Source: Meandrina meandrites (Eukaryota > Cnidaria > Anthozoa > Scleractinia > Meandrinidae). Taken from it: DNA of 64,000 bases. The stretch is taken from NCBI GenBank assembly GCA_963693305.1, contig OY855905.1:15329237-15393236 (forward strand), given 5' to 3'. The position numbers and the translations under genes were made by a program. Numbering within the stretch: the stretch's first letter is position 1; each line of letters begins with the position of its first letter. The notes beneath the pieces are model-generated. The model had not been told where the DNA came from and made no database searches. It was given only the letters and a program-made list of their open reading frames with translations. This document shows positions 50,105 to 61,452 of this stretch, one piece after another.

Positions 50105-50587
50105 AGGTTCCTGAAGGCAAACCAGTGACATGGTGTTCACCTTTACTGGTTCAGCTAAAGCCTAGGTTCAATGGTGTAGGCAAGGAAGATCTGAAACACA
50201 CAATGATTAGAGCAAGTGTGGACCTCAGGGTACCTAACCAATTCGTGAAGAGGCAACAAAGGAATGATTGTCAAGGACTTCACATACAAGTTCCATGATT
50301 GTACCATCTTCTCCATGCTTGACATGAGGAAAGGGCACCACCAATTCCAACCTGATCCAGACTCCTGAAAACATTGATACTTTCAGCACCCCTTGGGGGA
50401 ACATGCAACTGAAACATCTAACCTTTGGTGCAAAGGCATGCCATGACCTCTTTGATAAAGCTATCTATAAAATATTTGGAGACCAACCAACCAGCATGAT
50501 TATATCTTGCTTAGAAGAAGAAATGAAGAGTAACACAACCAGGTATTGGAAGCAATCCTACAGAAAACAGGAGGTTTCGTTATCACT
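50105..50587 (+). pseudogene. Gypsy C, reverse transcriptase piece
   Basis: VPEGKPVTWCSPLLVQLKPR, EDLKHTMIRASVDLRVPNQF, a FHDCTIF-like block and FGAKACHDLFDKAIYKIFGD match the fingers and palm entry of Gypsy reverse transcriptase. Frameshifts near 50235 and 50300. Confidence 0.75.
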
Positions 50588-51818
50588 CAGGGCTCAAAAG
50601 ATCTGCTAGCCTGATTCTTAGAGCTAGAGAAAGTTTTTGTTTGGCTAGTGAATAAAATACTTCCCTAGCCCAGTGGGCTAGCAAGCCACTTTAAGACGAG
50701 TTGTTGAATTGACTGAAAAGATCTGCATTGAAATAGTCAAACTTCGATTATCCGGACTCTTTGGGACCAGGCTAAAAAGTCTGGATAATCGAGAGTCCAG
50801 ATAATTATAAATATTAATGTGCCAGGTGATCTTATGCCTGGTTACTGGGCTACGAACGTTCCATGAACACACATTCTTATCATCACACAAAAATCTATGG
50901 AAAAGCTGTGTTTAATGAAAAAATACACAACAACAAATACCAGAAAACATAAGTTGGTGGAAATGATGTTCAACTTGATTTTGTTACAGTAATAATAAAT
51001 ATTTATAAATAATTGAGACCAGAGTAGCAAGTCCAGATAATTGAGAAATCTGGATAATCGAGGTCCAGATAATTGAGGTTTGACTGTATTTAGAAAAGAT
51101 GTTTCTTTTGAAATTATTTACATGAAAAGTCAGTACCACCTATGCCACGAAGGAGAGGTCAAAGGAGTCAAACGCAAAAGGCTGCAGGTTTAAAAGATGG
51201 CGAGTATGCCATTTACATGTAAAGAGAACATTTGTAAGGTGTTCTATGTGGACAGGAAAAGTCTGGGAACCACTTTGGTCCTTGGATTGTTGGACACGTA
51301 CAAAGAGGAATGTAGGGCGTGGGATGTTATGAATGTATTTCGCTTTGTTTCTTTAAATGAGCCTCTTGAACTTTGGCTTCACTCAGGAAAAGAAAGGAAT
51401 GGCACTCAGCGTAAACTGAGTGCCGATGGGCCAGCTGCTGCAGATGAGATTCAGACCAAAAACAAGAATTATGATACGCAGCAAAAATGTTTGTTTCTTC
51501 CACAGTGAAAACAAAATGGCCATGGGTGGAGAATGATGAGGAAAAGGGTGCAATGTTTTGCCAAACTTGTCACAAATATCCATCTTTAGCAGACAAATCC
51601 AGCCCTTTGGCACATGAAATTTTTGTGCTAACCCATTAACTAAGAGTCATCAGCATTTGAGGGAGCACAAAGCTTGTGGAATGTGAATACAACATGAATT
51701 GAAAGAAAGAGCAACAACTGAGCTGAAAGAGGGCTAGAGCTCTCAAGCTCTGGGCTAGTAAATACTAATACCAGCTAGTCCATGGCTATAAGGACTTCAG
51801 AAAAATTTTCGAGCCTTG
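50588..51818 (+). mobile_element. hAT-type element, internally deleted
   Basis: Ends CAGGGCTCAAAAGAT and ATTTTCGAGCCTTG are inverted, and TATCACT flanks both sides (50581-50587, 51819-51825). A frame near 51500-51640 reads WPWVENDEEKGAMFCQTCHK and YPSLADKSSPL, a TTF/ZNF862-like zinc finger often found at the start of hAT proteins. The transposase catalytic part is missing. Inserted in the Gypsy C reverse transcriptase. Confidence 0.75.
50736..51086. mobile_element. Pogo/Tigger-like MITE inside the hAT element
   Basis: GTCAAACTTCGATTATCCGG at the left and CCAGATAATTGAGGTTTGAC at the right are imperfect inverted repeats. TA lies directly outside each end. Inner copies of CTGGATAATCGAG lie near each terminus. 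Confidence 0.8.
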
Positions 51819-51825
51819 TATCACT

Positions 51826-52305
51826 TTCAACTCTGATGGGTTAAAGCCAAACGCAGAATTGGGGCTGTAAAAGAAAGCACCCAACCAGAATCAAAATAAG
51901 CTGTGAGAAGTTGTCTTGGCATGACTGGATACCTATCAAAAGCAAAGTTCATCTCAAGATAAACAACACTAATAAAACCGTTGGGAAAGCTGACTCACAA
52001 AGATAAAAAGTTCAAATGGGGAGCAGAAGAGAATGAGGTGTTTGAAGAGCTAAAAGCAAGGATAACAAGTGAATGCACAATGGCATAGTTCAACCCAGCT
52101 AACCCAATCAGTGTGAGAGTGAAAGCTAGCTAACATGAAGTTTTCTCAACGGTCAGCCAGTGGCCTCCAGCCAGTCCACTTCATTAGTTCCATTATGACT
52201 GACACTGCAAAAAGGTATAGCCAGACAGAAAAAGAGGTGCTTTCAGTACATTGGGCAAAGAACAGGTTCAGCATTTATCTCCTCGGAGCATCAAAATTCA
52301 AGATC
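51826..52305 (+). pseudogene. Gypsy C, RNase H piece
   Basis: Ends with GLQPVHFISSIMTDTAKRYS and QTEKEVLSVHWAKNRFSIYL, the RNase H region. It is interrupted at 52310 by Gypsy D and continues at 56746. Confidence 0.7.
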
Positions 52306-52310
52306 ATAAG

Positions 52311-52461
52311 TGTCACATTATGTCATTGCCATGTGCTACCATCATGCGTCAAGAGCAGGACATGGAAACTGTTGTCAGTCCGCCATCTTGACCGCATGTA
52401 AAAAAGTGTACTGCTGTTGTGTTTGAATTAAAAGTGTTAGTCAAGAAGCTATTCTGTGACA
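52311..52461 (+). repeat. Gypsy D 5' LTR
   Basis: 151 bp, unusually short for a Gypsy LTR. TGTCACATTATG start, TTCTGTGACA end. Confidence 0.88.
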
Positions 52462-52575
52462 TGGATGTCAGAAGCGGGATCATTAACACCAGCTAAACAA
52501 TCACGGGAGAAGGAAATGAAATTGGTACGTATGATTTTACAGTGTTGACTATAAGGTCCTTTCATACGACTGAAA

Positions 52576-53478
52576 ATGAGCGATTTGGTCGGATTCGATT
52601 TACCTAAAATGGACTGGACTCCTGGCCCCGATTTACATACACGATTTAAGCTATTCCACCAAAAGTGTGAACTGTTACTTGATGGGCCACTGAAAAGCCG
52701 AGATAGCACTCAGAAGTGTAAATATGTGCTGCTTTTTTTTTTGGTCGGGCGATCACGGTCTTGATTTATTCAATACATGGGCGCTTACAATCAATCAACA
52801 GAAAGACCTGAAGGAATATTGGACAAGATTTGAAGATCATGTCAAACCACAGGCTAACCACATCCTAAACAGATAAATTATTACTTGCGAAGCCTGAAAC
52901 AGAACAACCGGCCCCTTGATGCATTTCTGACTGAAGCAAGACTACTCTTGCAGAGTACAGGTTACCCACAAGAATCACATGATGAACTCATGCGTGACAC
53001 ATTAGTATTTGGCACCGACTTGGAAGTAGTCAGGAGAAAATGCATTGCCCATGGTAATGAATTACCCTTCACAAAAGCATAGGAAATTGCCCATGCCGAG
53101 GAAGCTACACAAATGCAACTGAAGGCAATGAGTGACTCTTTGCCCCCTACCCAACTGCAACAACCGGGTGGTGAAGTGAATGCAATCAGCAAAGGAAAAG
53201 AAACAGAAGGTAGAAGAAATAAAGATAGAGCAACCAGATGGTCTGAAAACAAACCAAAGCAGTGTTACAGATGCAGAGATAGCTGTCATGCCAAAGGTCA
53301 ACAATGTCCAGCTAGTGGAGCAGAATGTTACAACTGCAACAAACATGGTAATTTCAGCAAAGTTTGCAAATCTAAAACGAAAAAGGACGTCATGACCCTG
53401 CAAAAAGACCAACCTGATGGTGCAACAAGTGAATGCCCAAGTTATGACAGAGTCTTCCTGGGAACATTGGAGGCATAG
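52576..53478 (+). pseudogene. Gypsy D gag
   Basis: MSDLVGFDLPKMDW start, later NNRPLDAFLTEARLLLQSTG and a double zinc-knuckle segment with CYRCRDSCHAKGQQCP and CYNCNKHGNFSKVC. Several stops and frame shifts (around 52760, 52880, 53082). Confidence 0.75.
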
Positions 53479-53490
53479 CAGAGGGCCCCT

Positions 53491-54015
53491 TTGAATTCTA
53501 GCCCCATTACTCTAACGACCACTGGTATTGAACAGAGGAAAAACCGCACCAAAGTCATGACCGAGATTCAAGTCACAGTGAATCCTTCTGAAGCGCATAC
53601 TGTACCCATTAATTGCAAAGTTGACACTGGTGCAGAAGTAAATGTCATCTCTAATGAACAGTATCATAAACTCATCCCCAGCCCTCAGCACAGACACCTA
53701 GGGCCTGCACAATACCGGATTACTGCATACGGAGGTCATACCATAAGGACCCTTGGTACCTGCCAACTGTACATCCATCAAAATGGCAGCATTAAAGAGA
53801 TCACTTCCAATGCCACTAAATTGCCAGGACCAGCAATGCTTGGTTGTAAAGCCTGTGAGGATCTAGGACTGATAAAATTTAACTGCAGTTTGGAAACCTC
53901 CAAGCAAGACAAAGCTACCTGTGTTGAAGCACAAGCACCCTCCAAATCACAGCAAAAGATTGATGGTTCAGGACCTAAACCCCTTGACACTCAAGCACAT
54001 ACCCCCACTAGATGA
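53491..54015 (+). pseudogene. Gypsy D protease region
   Basis: 174-codon open frame with VDTGAEVNVIS, the retropepsin active site, then a LPGPAMLGCKACEDLGL segment. Followed by a stop before the reverse transcriptase. Confidence 0.8.
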
Positions 54016-54590
54016 GAAAAGCTTCCTCAATGAGTGATTGTTTTGGGGGCCTGGGAACCTTCAACATGAAGCCCTATCACATCACCCTAGATCCTGATGC
54101 TCAGCCTGTCATCCATGCACCACGTGCTGTGCTAGTTCATCTACAAGGCATGTACAAAGAGGAACTTAACAACATGGTAGAACTTGGCATTCTTGTACCA
54201 GTAAGCGAGCCCACCAACTGGGTCAAAATTATTGTCCTTTCTGAAACGACTAATGAAGTAAGTGTCCAGAAGTAAGCTTCTTTGGACACAAATGGACCCC
54301 TGATGGAATCAAGCCGGATGATAAGAAAATATCTGCAATTCAGAACATGGACCCTCCAACAAACCACAAAGATCTCCAAAGCTTTCTAGGCCTTGTGAAC
54401 TACTTAACAAGATACTCAGGTCGATTGGCCAGCATCACAGCACCACTGCGAGACCTCACCAAGAAAGAAATAGCATACGTATGGGGACCCACCACCAAGT
54501 CAAGTCAAGCAGCAAGTCAAGGAAGTGACCACATCAATGGGAGTGCTCTGATACTTCGGCCCAAACGGACGCTTCCCAGAAAGGTCTAGG
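54012..54590 (+). pseudogene. Gypsy D reverse transcriptase, core deleted
   Basis: 54012-54275 gives the N-terminal HITLDPDAQPVIHAPRAV and ELGILVPVSEPTNWV. The text then jumps near 54275 straight to FFGHKWTPDGIKPDDKKI and FLGLVNYLTRY. The palm with the YxDD active site is absent, so this copy cannot transpose alone. Confidence 0.8.
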
Positions 54591-55072
54591 AACGGTCCTG
54601 CTACAGCAAGGACAACCGGTATGCTATGCCTCGAAAGCACTCACAGATACAGAGAAAAACTACAACAATATTGAGAGGGAAACACTGGGTGTAGTATGGG
54701 CTCTGGAGGGGTTCAATTACTTCATTTTCGGAAAACATTGTACAGTAAACACTGATAATAAGCCTCGAGTCAATTTTTAAGAAAAGCTTGTCTAGTTGCC
54801 CACCCAGACTGCAGAGGTTTTTAATGAGAGCCCTGAAGTATGATGTCACTGTTAACTACATGAAAGGTCCTGATGTGCCAATAGCTGATGCCCTCTCTAG
54901 AGTCAGCCCTCAGCTCGCCTCAGCAAATGGCCAACTTCTAGAAATACATGTCCACCACATCACACAAAACCTCCCTGCATCTCCAACAAGGCTACAACAG
55001 ATTCGAAATGAGACAAAAGGGGACCCCACTTTGTCATTGCTAAAGGAAACTGTCTTTGAAGGATGGCCTTAG
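54590..55072 (+). pseudogene. Gypsy D RNase H
   Basis: ASQKGLGTVLLQQGQPVCYA, ALTDTEKNYNNIERETLGVV and LKYDVTVNYMKGPDVPIADA with a frameshift near 54780. Confidence 0.75.
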
Positions 55073-56095
55073 AAAAGAGAAAAGTGCCCTCCATTACTCC
55101 ATGACTACTGGAATTTTAGAGAGGAATTAACTATTAAGGATGGCCTACTGCTGAAAGATGACCAAATTTTGATACTGCCCAATTTGAGAACCGAATTCCT
55201 AGACATCATACACCAAGGCCAATTGGGACAAGAGAAATATCTGCTTGGAGTGTGCACATGTGTGTTGTGGCCCGGAATTATAAGGGATATCATCAATAAA
55301 AGACGACCAGTGCGAGCCCTGTCAGGAATACCAGAGAAGGCCCCAAAAGAGCCAATACTCCAGCCGCAGCCCCCATGCTGACCATGGGAAACACTCAGCT
55401 CTGATATGTTCCAGTTTAAAGGCCAGCAATACCTCCTGCTAACAGACCAATACAGCAGATTTCCCATCACCAGGAGACTTACAAGCACCACATCATCTGC
55501 AGTTATCAACAACTTAAAGAGCATCTTTGCTGAGCACAGCACCCATTAATTACAACTCGTAACCGATAATGGTCCACGGTATAGCTCAGCCGAATTTGAC
55601 GGTTTTATGACCACCTATGGAGTAGAACACATCACAAGCTCTCTGATGTATCTCCAGTAAAATGGATCTGCTGAACGAATGGTCCAGACTGAATGCAAAG
55701 AGGACAAGGAAGATCCTTACTGTGCTCTTCTGTCCTACCGAGCCATACCCTTGGACAACCAGCTCAAGTCCCCCACAGAACTGCTCACCAGCAGAGAGTT
55801 CAAAACCAGACTACCCATGTACCAGCCAAACCCTCCAGACAGCCCTGACCATGAAGCCACAAGAGTCAAATTGGCACTGCGTAAGGAGAAAGAAGTACAA
55901 TATTACAACCAGCACTCAGGACCACCTAAGAAACCATTAGAAGTTGACCAACCCATCCGCATGTTGACCACCACTCACAAACCTGGAAGCCTGGTGTTGT
56001 TATACAGCCAGCCAAGGAGCCAAGGTCTTACATTGTCAGAGCCAACAGCACGGGTGCCACCTATCGGCGAACGTGATCTCAACTAAGACCAGACA
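55073..56095 (+). pseudogene. Gypsy D integrase
   Basis: SSDMFQFKGQQYLLLTDQYS, VTDNGPRYSSAEFDGF and GSAERMVQT keep the D, D and E positions. In-frame stops precede and interrupt the core (e.g. MYLQ stop NGSAE near 55660). A 135-codon frame at 55679-56086 is the C-terminal part. Confidence 0.78.
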
Positions 56096-56595
56096 CAACT
56101 GCAGTAAGTGACCCATGCTGCCAATAAGTGGGAAATCCAGCTATCCATCAAAACCCCAGGACCCAACCTTATCAGACACCCACAAGTTGCTCTTCACCAG
56201 TTGAACCTGCACAGGCATACCAGCAAAGAAAACCAGTTGCAACACCAGAACCAAATACTCCTTCAACGGATGAGGCTTCCCCAAGAATGTCAGACACTGT
56301 CAAAGGATATGTTACCAGATCTGGGAGAACTGTGACACGAGCACAAAGGCTAGACTTGCAAGAATAAGTTTGTTGAGAAAGAACTATGATGCCCTCACAA
56401 AGGATAGACTTGTAGAGAACATTGAAGAGTACTTTTTAAATCAGTATCACATTATGCTACAGGTACTAGGTTACACCTGTAGCTGTTGTTGTTATATAGT
56501 TTTTTTTTACACATAGGTCCCATTGGTCATTGTTTTTCTAGGATAGGTTTTCTCATTACTGTTCTTTTCATTATTGTCATTGAAAGAGAGGGAGA

Positions 56596-56740
56596 TGTCA
56601 CACTACGTCATCACCATGTGCTCCCATCATGCATCAAGAGCAGGAGAGGGAAACTGTTGTCGGTCTGCCATCTTGACCACGTGTAAAAAAGTGTAATGCC
56701 GTTGTGTTTGAAATAAAGTCTTAGAAGCTATTCTGTGACA
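56596..56740 (+). repeat. Gypsy D 3' LTR
   Basis: 145 bp partner of 52311-52461; contains AATAAA near 56711. Confidence 0.88.
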
Positions 56741-56745
56741 ATAAG

Positions 56746-58040
56746 CCACTGCTTCTCCCGCCAAGAATTGAAAAGGGTCATGGGAATGCAAGATGTCCAC
56801 TTGGAGCTAATTTATGAGAGCAGAAAGAATGATGCAGATCCACTCGACTTCTTCTTATCAAGACACCTGTTGTCAGAGACAAGAAAGGAGGCTGTAGAGA
56901 GAGTAATCAAGCATACTGTGGCAGCTGAACATGCCACTGTACAGTTGTAGATGACATCAGAATACTTACTGGAGACTAGGAACAGCACAGAAAGGACCCA
57001 GATATTGCATCATTCTTTTGTGTGCAGAATGAGTTGAATGCAGTGGATGGCCTAATTATCTGAATGAATCAGCTTATTTTCCCTAAAAGCCTACAGAGAA
57101 TAGTCAAGAAGCCTGCACACCACCTTGGACATCTGGGAATGACCAAAGTAGATGCTAACAGAAAAGTATTGGTTCCTGTCCATGAACAGTATGATAGATC
57201 ATTGGTCAGTGTCATGAGTGCAGGTAACAGACAGGAACCCATTAAAGTCACAGACATACCAATGAAATGCAGGGATGTCATAGCTGTAGACTTCAGTGGA
57301 CCCTATCTTGATAGCCACCACAATCTAGTAGCCAGAGACAAGAAAATAACATATCCTGAAGCTGCAAAGACCGATTCAACAGTATTTCAACCAGCCATGG
57401 AAAAGCTCAAAACTATGCTTGCCATCCATGGCACCCCAAGACAGCTGGAGAGCGACAAAGGACCACTGTTTAATTAAAACCAAGGGATTCCACCAACACC
57501 CGACTCACTGCAGAACATGCACATGCCAATCGAGAGGCTGAAAGCTTCACAAAACTGCTTAACAAGATAGAGCAGATTGCTCACCTTAAAGGCAGGAGTT
57601 GTAGAGTAGCTATTCAAGAAATGCTGACAGGCTAGACTGCTCAACACCACACCCTACCACTGGAGTAACATGATATGTAGCCCTCATGAACAGCTAAAAA
57701 ATAAAACCAAGTTAGACCAGAAAATAAGGGAGAGTAGTGAGAATGGTTATAATGCAGCCATCGATGAGAGGGATGAGAGATACAAAGAAAAGATCAAACA
57801 GAGTACTGAAAACAGGAACACCAAGGTGCACATGGTTGTCGTGTTAAGTTGAAATAAAAGAAAAGAAACAAATGGTCTACAGCATATGAAGCAGCATTCT
57901 ACAGTCATTTTAAGTCAAATAGATGGATTAAGCATTGCAGAAAGTAGGATTACAGGTGGATGGCAAGTGTATAGGATTTGCAACGCTTACCACAGGACAC
58001 AGGCATTATGCTCTAGTAACATTGCTGTTCAAGTTTGGGA
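56746..58040 (+). pseudogene. Gypsy C, integrase part
   Basis: Resumes after Gypsy D: MQDVHLELIYESRKNDADPL, then LGHLGMTKVDANRK, VIAVDFSGPYLDSHHNL and IHGTPRQLESDKGPLFN (57064-57477), then RDERYKEKIKQSTENRNTKV (57670-57852). The second Asp is followed by Lys where the family has Asn. Stops and frameshifts are frequent. Confidence 0.75.
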
Positions 58041-58433
58041 CATTTTGTTCTAGCTATATATAGTTGTGTTTTACTAAAGGAAGGACTGTCTCAGAAAAAG
58101 GGAAAAATGTAATATCCAGTCCAGCATTCCAACAGTTGGCCTCTAGTAGCAGCTTTCACAAGGTCTCACATGAATGGCTAACTACCCTTCGAGAGAACAA
58201 AAGAACAAACAACAGCAACAATGCCCCAAGTCCCCAAAACTATAGCAACTGCTACACTAGAGCCACCTACTTCTAAATGACAAGTACGATACAACTCAGT
58301 CTAAACCAGCCTCGGAAATTTATTCTCTTGGATCACAATGCTTCTGAGTTTGAAGTGGCTATATTTGTTGTTGACATTTGCTTGTTATCATTTACAAATT
58401 AATGTTGTGTTTTCTTAAAAAGCCATCCACAAA
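58041..58433. other. Likely 3' end or LTR of Gypsy C
   Basis: A purine-rich AAAAAGGGAAAAA is followed at about 58109 by TGTAATATCC, which looks like a purine tract and LTR start. The LTR end and its 5' partner were not found. Confidence 0.35.
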
Positions 58434-58500
58434 TGAGCGCCACCCCAGGTTAAGCACTCCAGCCTAAACACTAAAAATTTAAAGACCAATGTGGCGCTCA
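58434..58500. repeat. Short inverted repeat
   Basis: TGAGCGCCAC pairs with GTGGCGCTCA 66 bp apart. Confidence 0.6.
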
Positions 58501-58755
58501 ATCAAGTAGATACAGTACATGCGCATACAATACAGAACAGCAAACTTCTTTTACCGTCTGCAGAATTATGGTTGCATTTCAAATTCAAAATAGCTATGTT
58601 ATACTTAAGATTTACTCTTATGGGGAACCCTGTCTTCAGGTTTATCCCATATTGAATTAAGCAGTATACAGTTCACTGCTTCTCTTTTGCTTCTGATTCC
58701 TTGTCATTGTTGTTTGTGGACTGTAAATAACAGTACAGAATAAGTAATACACTAC

Positions 58756-58826
58756 CAGTGCTCTTTTGCAAATTGGCAATTCCTCCAAACTGTGCAAGGA
58801 CAAACTTGAGGTCCAATCCTGACTCT
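58756..58826 (-). CDS. FIGNL1: Candidate upstream FIGNL1 exon
   Basis: 71 bp between a strong acceptor (TTTTCATTTTCTAG) and a GTAGTG donor. It ends in phase 0, as exon 40005-40367 requires. The peptide SQDWTSSLSLHSLEELPICK resembles the DKW-S-LS segment that follows the helical N-terminal part of FIGNL1. If right, the intron 40368-58755 contains the whole transposon nest. Short and weakly conserved, so tentative. The other reading frame (ESGLDLKFVLAQFGG) would give the wrong phase. Confidence 0.4.
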
Positions 58827-59326
58827 CTAGAAAATGAAAACCAGCAAAGAGTTTGTTATTGACTATTTACACACACTTGCAGTTGGTGACTGAAGGAGAA
58901 ATTTTTCCAGCATAAACAAGGCTATCATTGTAACTGTCTGTCTAATATAAGCTTTACCTTCTAATGTGATAAAAGATGACAACAGTGTTTCAGATCTTGC
59001 AGTGTTCACTTAAGTACGTATTTAATTCTGTCACTCATAAGATTGCTAAAATTAATATTCAGTCCAAAATGTTTTGTTTTACTGTCAAAGTGATAAAAAG
59101 GAAAGAACACCTAAAATGTGTCTGGAATGTTCATTGCATGGTGACCAATCACATGAAATTTAAGCTCCTTTCGAATTCGAATGACCAACTGATTGACCAA
59201 CCAACCATTGGCAACCGACTGACCGACCGACCAACCAACCAACTGACCGACTGACCAACTGACCGACCAACCGAACGATATCGATTGATTGTAAAAATAT
59301 CTCAGAGCACAGAAACCATAGACAAT
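58827..59326. other. No gene seen; low-complexity stretch
   Basis: 59180-59280 is a run of degenerate GACCAACC/GACCGACC units. Confidence 0.5.
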
Positions 59327-59545
59327 TGTTATAGCCCGCTACACCTGCAGCGGTAGACTTTGTAAGAAACCAGAGATTCTTGATCTGTGATAGTACCCCC
59401 GTGGGTACCCTGTGGCGTCACGTGATGCTCGCATCGTGTTCGCTGTATTCCTAGTTGCAAAACATGCACAGATCAAAAGCTGTGAAAACAAAGATTGTTG
59501 TATTCCTGCGAAGCCGTGAATAAAGACGTTGAGTTAACCAAAACA
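59327..59545 (+). repeat. Putative BEL 5' LTR
   Basis: Begins TGTTATAGCCCGCTACACC and ends CCAAAACA; AATAAA at about 59518. A TGG starting at 59549 suits a primer-binding site a few bases downstream. The other LTR is outside, so the limits are inferred. Confidence 0.5.
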
Positions 59546-59548
59546 TAA

Positions 59549-60790
59549 TGGTCCTTCGAGCGGTGGATTTAGAAGATCGCAAGAACATTTTGCTGTGGAT
59601 TGACGGACTTCTGTGAGACTTCATGCAGTCAACACTCGAAACCACGTGGGCGACAAGATGGCCGCCAATGGAAGTCACAGTGAAATCAGTGGAGCAACTA
59701 CGTGGATTACTCAAAGAAAAGGAATTATCGACAGTAAATGCTTATTATGAGTCAAAGACTGCTGTGAAATCAGAGCTGTCAGAATCACACGAAGATTTGA
59801 ATTTCACTAAATTTAGCAAAGAACATCCTCCATCCGTTAGCAAGGAACAGTCGAAGGAAATTACTTCCATTAGACGTAAAACCAAAGTATTTCAGAGCTG
59901 AGCGAAAGTGGAGGCAATAAGGTCAAAATACAGATTAGAATCGAGAGATTAACAGAGTTTCGCATGGCATATCTTCAGTTGAGAGATCGTATAATTTTAC
60001 TTCTCTCAGACGAGGAAATTGAGGATGAGCTAAGCTGTTGGAGGGAATTCTTGGATAGGATAGGTCGAGCTGTTGATGCTGCCCACGAATACTTAAATAA
60101 GGAGTCCAATTCAAATGAACAGTCCTCAAAAGGGAGTGTAGAAAAGGACAGTCATCAATCATCTAATCTTAAACTGCCCAGAATTGAGTTGCCCAAGTTT
60201 AATGGTGATGTGTTGAAATTCCAAAACTTCTGGGATCAGTTTGAAGCTGCAGTGCATGACAACAATGATTTGCCCAATGTCCAGAAATTCACTTACCTTC
60301 GTTCAGTGCTGACTGGCAATGCTATGCAATCAATTGAAGGGTTTGAAGTTACTGGGGCGAACTATCAACCGGCAGTAGAATGTCTCAAGCATAGATATGG
60401 AAGAAAACGTGTGGTAATCTCATCCCTTGTCAAATCAGTCATCAAGATGGATGCAAAATCTGTTGTAACAGCATCATCCCTTCGAGATCTTATGACACTT
60501 TAAAGAACCGAACTAGGGCTTTAGAAGCTCTTAGAGAAAACCCAGTGAGTCATGGTTGTATTTTGTTGCCAATGTTTGAGACCAAGTTGCCATCAGAGTT
60601 GCTAGAAAAGTGGGAATTGGAGCTTGCAGACACCCCTGAAGAAGAGATTGATCTTGTATTGTTCTTTAAGTTCCTCAATCGACAAGTTGTATCCAAAGAG
60701 GCAGGAGTCAGAGAGGAACCTAGAACCAAATCTCGGCCCAAAGAGTCGTAGTCCAAATAAGGATAGAGACAAAGTAAGAAAGCCACCTTT
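59549..60790 (+). pseudogene. BEL gag-like region
   Basis: Best frame 59964-60503 (179 residues): AYLQLRDRIILLLSDEEIED, LDRIGRAVDAAHEYLNKE, then LPRIELPKFNGDVLKFQNFW, FTYLRSVLTGNAMQSIEGF. This is the DUF1759-type gag of BEL elements. It continues out of frame at 60504-60751 with ETKLPSELLEKWELELAD. Stops near 59616, 59899, 60503 and 60751 break it. Confidence 0.8.
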
Positions 60791-60815
60791 CATCCCAGCG
60801 AGTGACTGAGAACAA

Positions 60816-61446
60816 GTGTCAACTGCTTCTGCTTTGTTCAGTGAGGCAAAACCACCAACAATTCCAAGTTGTAGATTTTGTAAAGCAAATCATGGGTCAC
60901 TTAACTGCCCAGAGTTTAATGGCAAATCAGTAAATGAAAGATGGAAACTAGTTCAAGAAAACAAGTTTTGTTTCAATTGTCTGAAGCCTACTAACAGCAA
61001 GCATTTTTCTAAAATCTGTTGTCACCCCAAGTGTTCTGTTGTAAATTGTGGCCAACGTCATCACAAGTTATTGCATAATCAGCCTTTCATAGCAAGAACT
61101 GAGAATCCGAACAATACCACATTGACTGGATTGGCTGCTTCGAAACCCTCTTCATCCATGAAGGAGACACTTCTTCAGACAGCGTTAGCTAAGCTATCAG
61201 TGAATGGCCAAGAAGTTTCAGTTCGTGTTCTACTTGACTCTGGCAGTCAACGGGTCGTACATCCGAAAGAACATTGCAGAATCCATTGGTCTGCAAGGTC
61301 CCTCAGAATTATTAAGCGTTGCAACCCTGGGAGGAGACACAAGTGAAACCAAGAGATTTCAAAGAGTGCGATTTACTCTTTCTCCAATTATGGGACATCC
61401 ATTAGGAACTGTGGAAATGGAAGCTCTTACCATACCCAAGATTTGA
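60816..61446 (+). pseudogene. BEL zinc knuckles and protease, frameshifted
   Basis: CRFCKANHGSLNCPEF and CFNCLKPTNSKHFSKICCH are knuckle motifs. VRVLLDSGSQ is the DUF1758-type aspartic protease site, at about 61221-61250. A frameshift just after it moves the reading to the 61204-61446 frame (IRKNIAESIGLQGPSEL). Confidence 0.8.
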
Positions 61447-61452
61447 AATCCC

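Larger units (their letters stand above)
52311..56740 (+). mobile_element. Gypsy D LTR retrotransposon, 4.4 kb, defective
   Basis: LTRs 52311-52461 and 56596-56740 start TGTCACA and end CTATTCTGTGACA, with ATAAG on both sides (52306-52310, 56741-56745). TGG follows the 5' LTR as expected for a primer site. A purine run (GAAAGAGAGGGAGA) precedes the 3' LTR. Gag, protease, RNase H and integrase regions are present but broken. The reverse transcriptase core is deleted. By eye the two LTRs differ at about 16 of 145 aligned bases plus small indels, so the insertion is old. Confidence 0.9.
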
